A stretch of 7,637 bases of DNA from Oscillospiraceae bacterium (GTDB lineage: Bacteria > Bacillota > Clostridia > Oscillospirales > Acutalibacteraceae), in contig DNXM01000162.1 of NCBI GenBank assembly GCA_003505905.1, positions 1 to 7,637 of the forward strand, in the 5' to 3' direction. Shown here piece after piece: positions 6,657 through 7,637 of this stretch. Position 1 is the stretch's first letter. The number at the start of each line of letters is the position of its first letter. The notes under the pieces were generated by a model. It was given only the letters and a program-made list of their open reading frames with translations, was not told the DNA's origin and searched no databases. The position numbers and the translations under genes are program-made.

Positions 6657-6955
6657 GTGACTTTCGCTTTGTTGCTTCGCCGAATCTGCCGCAAAGCCAG
6701 TGACCCATGCGGTGGTGTCCGACGGAAAGGCTACGATTATGGCTTTATCGGCGCCTGCGGCAAAATCAACCGTGATTGCCCGGCGTTTTGGGCGATGTGT
6801 CCGAGTACCACGATTTTGAAAGAATGGGCGAGTTTACCGCCCTGTACGGTGTTCGATGTCAATCTTTAACCGACGGAGATTTGACGGATGTCGGTTCGAT
6901 TCTGCCGATTTGTGAATTTCGGATAAATTCGGATATTTTGTGTCGTTTTTGTTGA
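6653..6955 (+). pseudogene. Degraded remnant of a gene resembling DUF6873 (GME-fold) proteins
   Basis: Starting at the ATG overlapping the radA stop, the sequence reads MSDFRFVASPNLPQS and then stops at TGA 6701-6703. The next frame continues the homologous text as PVTHAVVSD from 6697. By about 6723 the frame changes again to RRKGYDYGFIGACGKINRD. At about 6786-6789 a third shift gives LGDVSEYHDFERMGEFT, and later LTDGDLTDVGSILP, ending at TGA 6953-6955. The opening VASPNLP..VTHAVVSD and the closing GYDYGFIG..DVGSILP resemble the two ends of DUF6873 family proteins, usually over 200 residues, from memory. The central part, well over a hundred codons, is missing. Restoring one C at about 6697 and one T in the run at 6786-6789 would rejoin two of the junctions; the internal loss cannot be explained that way. 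The family assignment is moderately sure; the broken state is clear. Confidence 0.68.
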
Positions 6956-6980
6956 TTTTTGCAAAGGATTGTGGTATGAT
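6952..6980 (+). promoter_or_regulatory. Sigma-A type promoter upstream of the CPBP protease gene
   Basis: TTGATT at 6952-6957 (four of six consensus bases), an exact 17-base spacer, and TATGAT at 6975-6980 (five of six) preceded by TG one base before, giving an extended -10. Transcription would start near 6987, leaving a leader of about 50 bases before the ATG at 7039. It marks the start of a new transcription unit after the degraded gene; its -35 lies in the tail of that remnant. Confidence 0.68.
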
Positions 6981-6995
6981 AACCAATATGTTATC
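6978..6995. promoter_or_regulatory. Perfect inverted repeat over -10/+1: candidate operator
   Basis: GATAAC (6978-6983) and GTTATC (6990-6995) form a perfect 6-6-6 inverted repeat that overlaps the end of the -10 box and the expected transcription start. The position is right for a dimeric repressor blocking the promoter. No regulator gene is visible in the window and I cannot match the site to a named family, so the operator role is inferred. Confidence 0.42.
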
Positions 6996-7038
6996 CTGCG
7001 GGAGTATTTCTATTTCAACAAATTACGGAGCAAGAATC

Positions 7039-7637
7039 ATGCTGAACTCTGAAAGCAACGGCAGCGGAGCATATCCGTACACAACCGTATATCCGCCTCA
7101 AGAATACGCTCGTTTCGAGGCACTGAAGATAAGCGAATATCGGCAACTGTGCAGGCACGGAAGCTGTGTCGGCGGTTGCATTATTGCCTATTTTCTGCTG
7201 CAGAAGCTGTTCTCGTTTTTGCTGGTGCTTTTGGGTGCGGTCGATGTTTATCAAACCAACGCATCCTTTTCCACTTCTTTTGATGCGGTATTTTTCAGCA
7301 TCCTTTCTCTCGGGCTTCCGTTTTTACTGTTGAGCTTGCGTCCGGGGTCGCCGAGTTATTTCGGCGTGCTTCCGTTTAACCGTTCCAAAAAACGGTGGCT
7401 TTCCGCTTTAGTGGTTGTCGGCGGTTTTGGTGCGTGTATGCTTTCCAACTATGTTGCCTTTTTCGCAACCGAAATACTCAACGGAGTCGGGTTGGAAGAA
7501 ATTCAGTCCGATGACCCGGTTTCACGCAATGCGCTTGATGTTTTTCTCAACCTGCTTTGTACGGCGGTCGTTCCTGCTTTGGTGGAGGAGTTCGTGTTCC
7601 GTGGGGTAGTCATGCAGCCGCTTCGCCGTTACGGCGA
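7039..7637 (+). CDS. CPBP-family intramembrane glutamic protease, N-terminal part (cut by right edge)
   Basis: The frame is open for 199 codons to the window edge. A polar N-terminus of about 40 residues is followed by hydrophobic segments at roughly 44-66, 82-100, 120-145 and 166-182, then EEFVFRG at 183-189. This is the first CPBP (CAAX protease and bacteriocin-processing, Abi) motif EExxxR with Glu183, Glu184 and Arg188. The second conserved motif (FxxxH) and the last His/Asn should lie beyond the window. Family members cleave prenylated proteins or handle bacteriocin maturation and immunity; a specific substrate cannot be inferred. GGAG at 7027-7030 is 8 bases before the chosen ATG. In-frame ATGs at 6976 and 6988 overlap the promoter and its predicted start and have no ribosome site, so they are unlikely. 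Confidence 0.85.
   Translation, partial: MLNSESNGSGAYPYTTVYPPQEYARFEALKISEYRQLCRHGSCVGGCIIAYFLLQKLFSFLLVLLGAVDVYQTNASFSTSFDAVFFSILSLGLPFLLLSLRPGSPSYFGVLPFNRSKKRWLSALVVVGGFGACMLSNYVAFFATEILNGVGLEEIQSDDPVSRNALDVFLNLLCTAVVPALVEEFVFRGVVMQPLRRYG

Noticed and set aside
6657..6869. A free-standing 70-residue ORF after radA
   Set aside because: It is only one frame of the degraded gene; the recognisable family text leaves this frame on both sides.
6905..6960. Possible intrinsic terminator in the T-rich stretch before the CPBP promoter
   Set aside because: Only a 4-bp CCGA/TCGG stem can be formed and the T-runs are scattered, so there is no convincing hairpin plus T-tract.
6976..7041. Upstream in-frame ATGs (6976, 6988) for the CPBP protease
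   Set aside because: They overlap the -10 box or the predicted transcription start and lack ribosome sites; the ATG at 7039 has GGAG at proper spacing.

Overview
The window reads as a chromosomal segment of a low-to-mid GC, endospore-forming Firmicute, probably a clostridial gut-type lineage. This inference rests on a CwlD-type spore-cortex amidase, a small membrane protein resembling the BofC C-terminal domain, a clostridial-style bifunctional PBP1A with a cysteine-containing tail, and strong Shine-Dalgarno sites. Genus cannot be called from the sequence alone.

Layout. Positions 1-437 hold the 3' end of an AlaA-like aminotransferase on the plus strand. A short membrane protein gene (434-724, minus strand) converges on it so tightly that the two stop codons share bases. 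A 163-base divergent intergenic region then carries an extended -10 promoter firing rightwards into a compact plus-strand cluster: PBP1A (888-3197), a hairpin, ruvX (3265-3684), a VanZ-family membrane protein gene (3681-4541), cwlD (4584-5288) and radA (5295-6656). Spacing is mostly 4-base overlaps or short gaps, so ruvX through radA probably form one transcript. PBP1A may belong to it too, with the hairpin at 3216-3251 as a partial terminator. A good promoter with a perfect inverted repeat over its -10/+1 region (6952-6995) starts a new unit encoding a CPBP-family membrane protease, cut by the right edge.

Functionally the cluster mixes wall synthesis (PBP1A), spore cortex maturation (CwlD), DNA recombination and repair (RuvX, RadA) and an envelope protein (VanZ-like).

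The most notable observation is that two genes in this cluster are broken. The VanZ-family gene has an in-frame TGA at codon 25, although its reading frame is otherwise intact from an ATG that overlaps the ruvX stop. Directly after radA, also joined by an ATGA overlap, lies the wreck of a gene resembling the DUF6873 (GME-fold) family: the N-terminal tip and C-terminal segment remain, the middle is missing and the pieces lie in different frames. I see no mobile element, CRISPR array, RNA gene or clear new multi-gene system.
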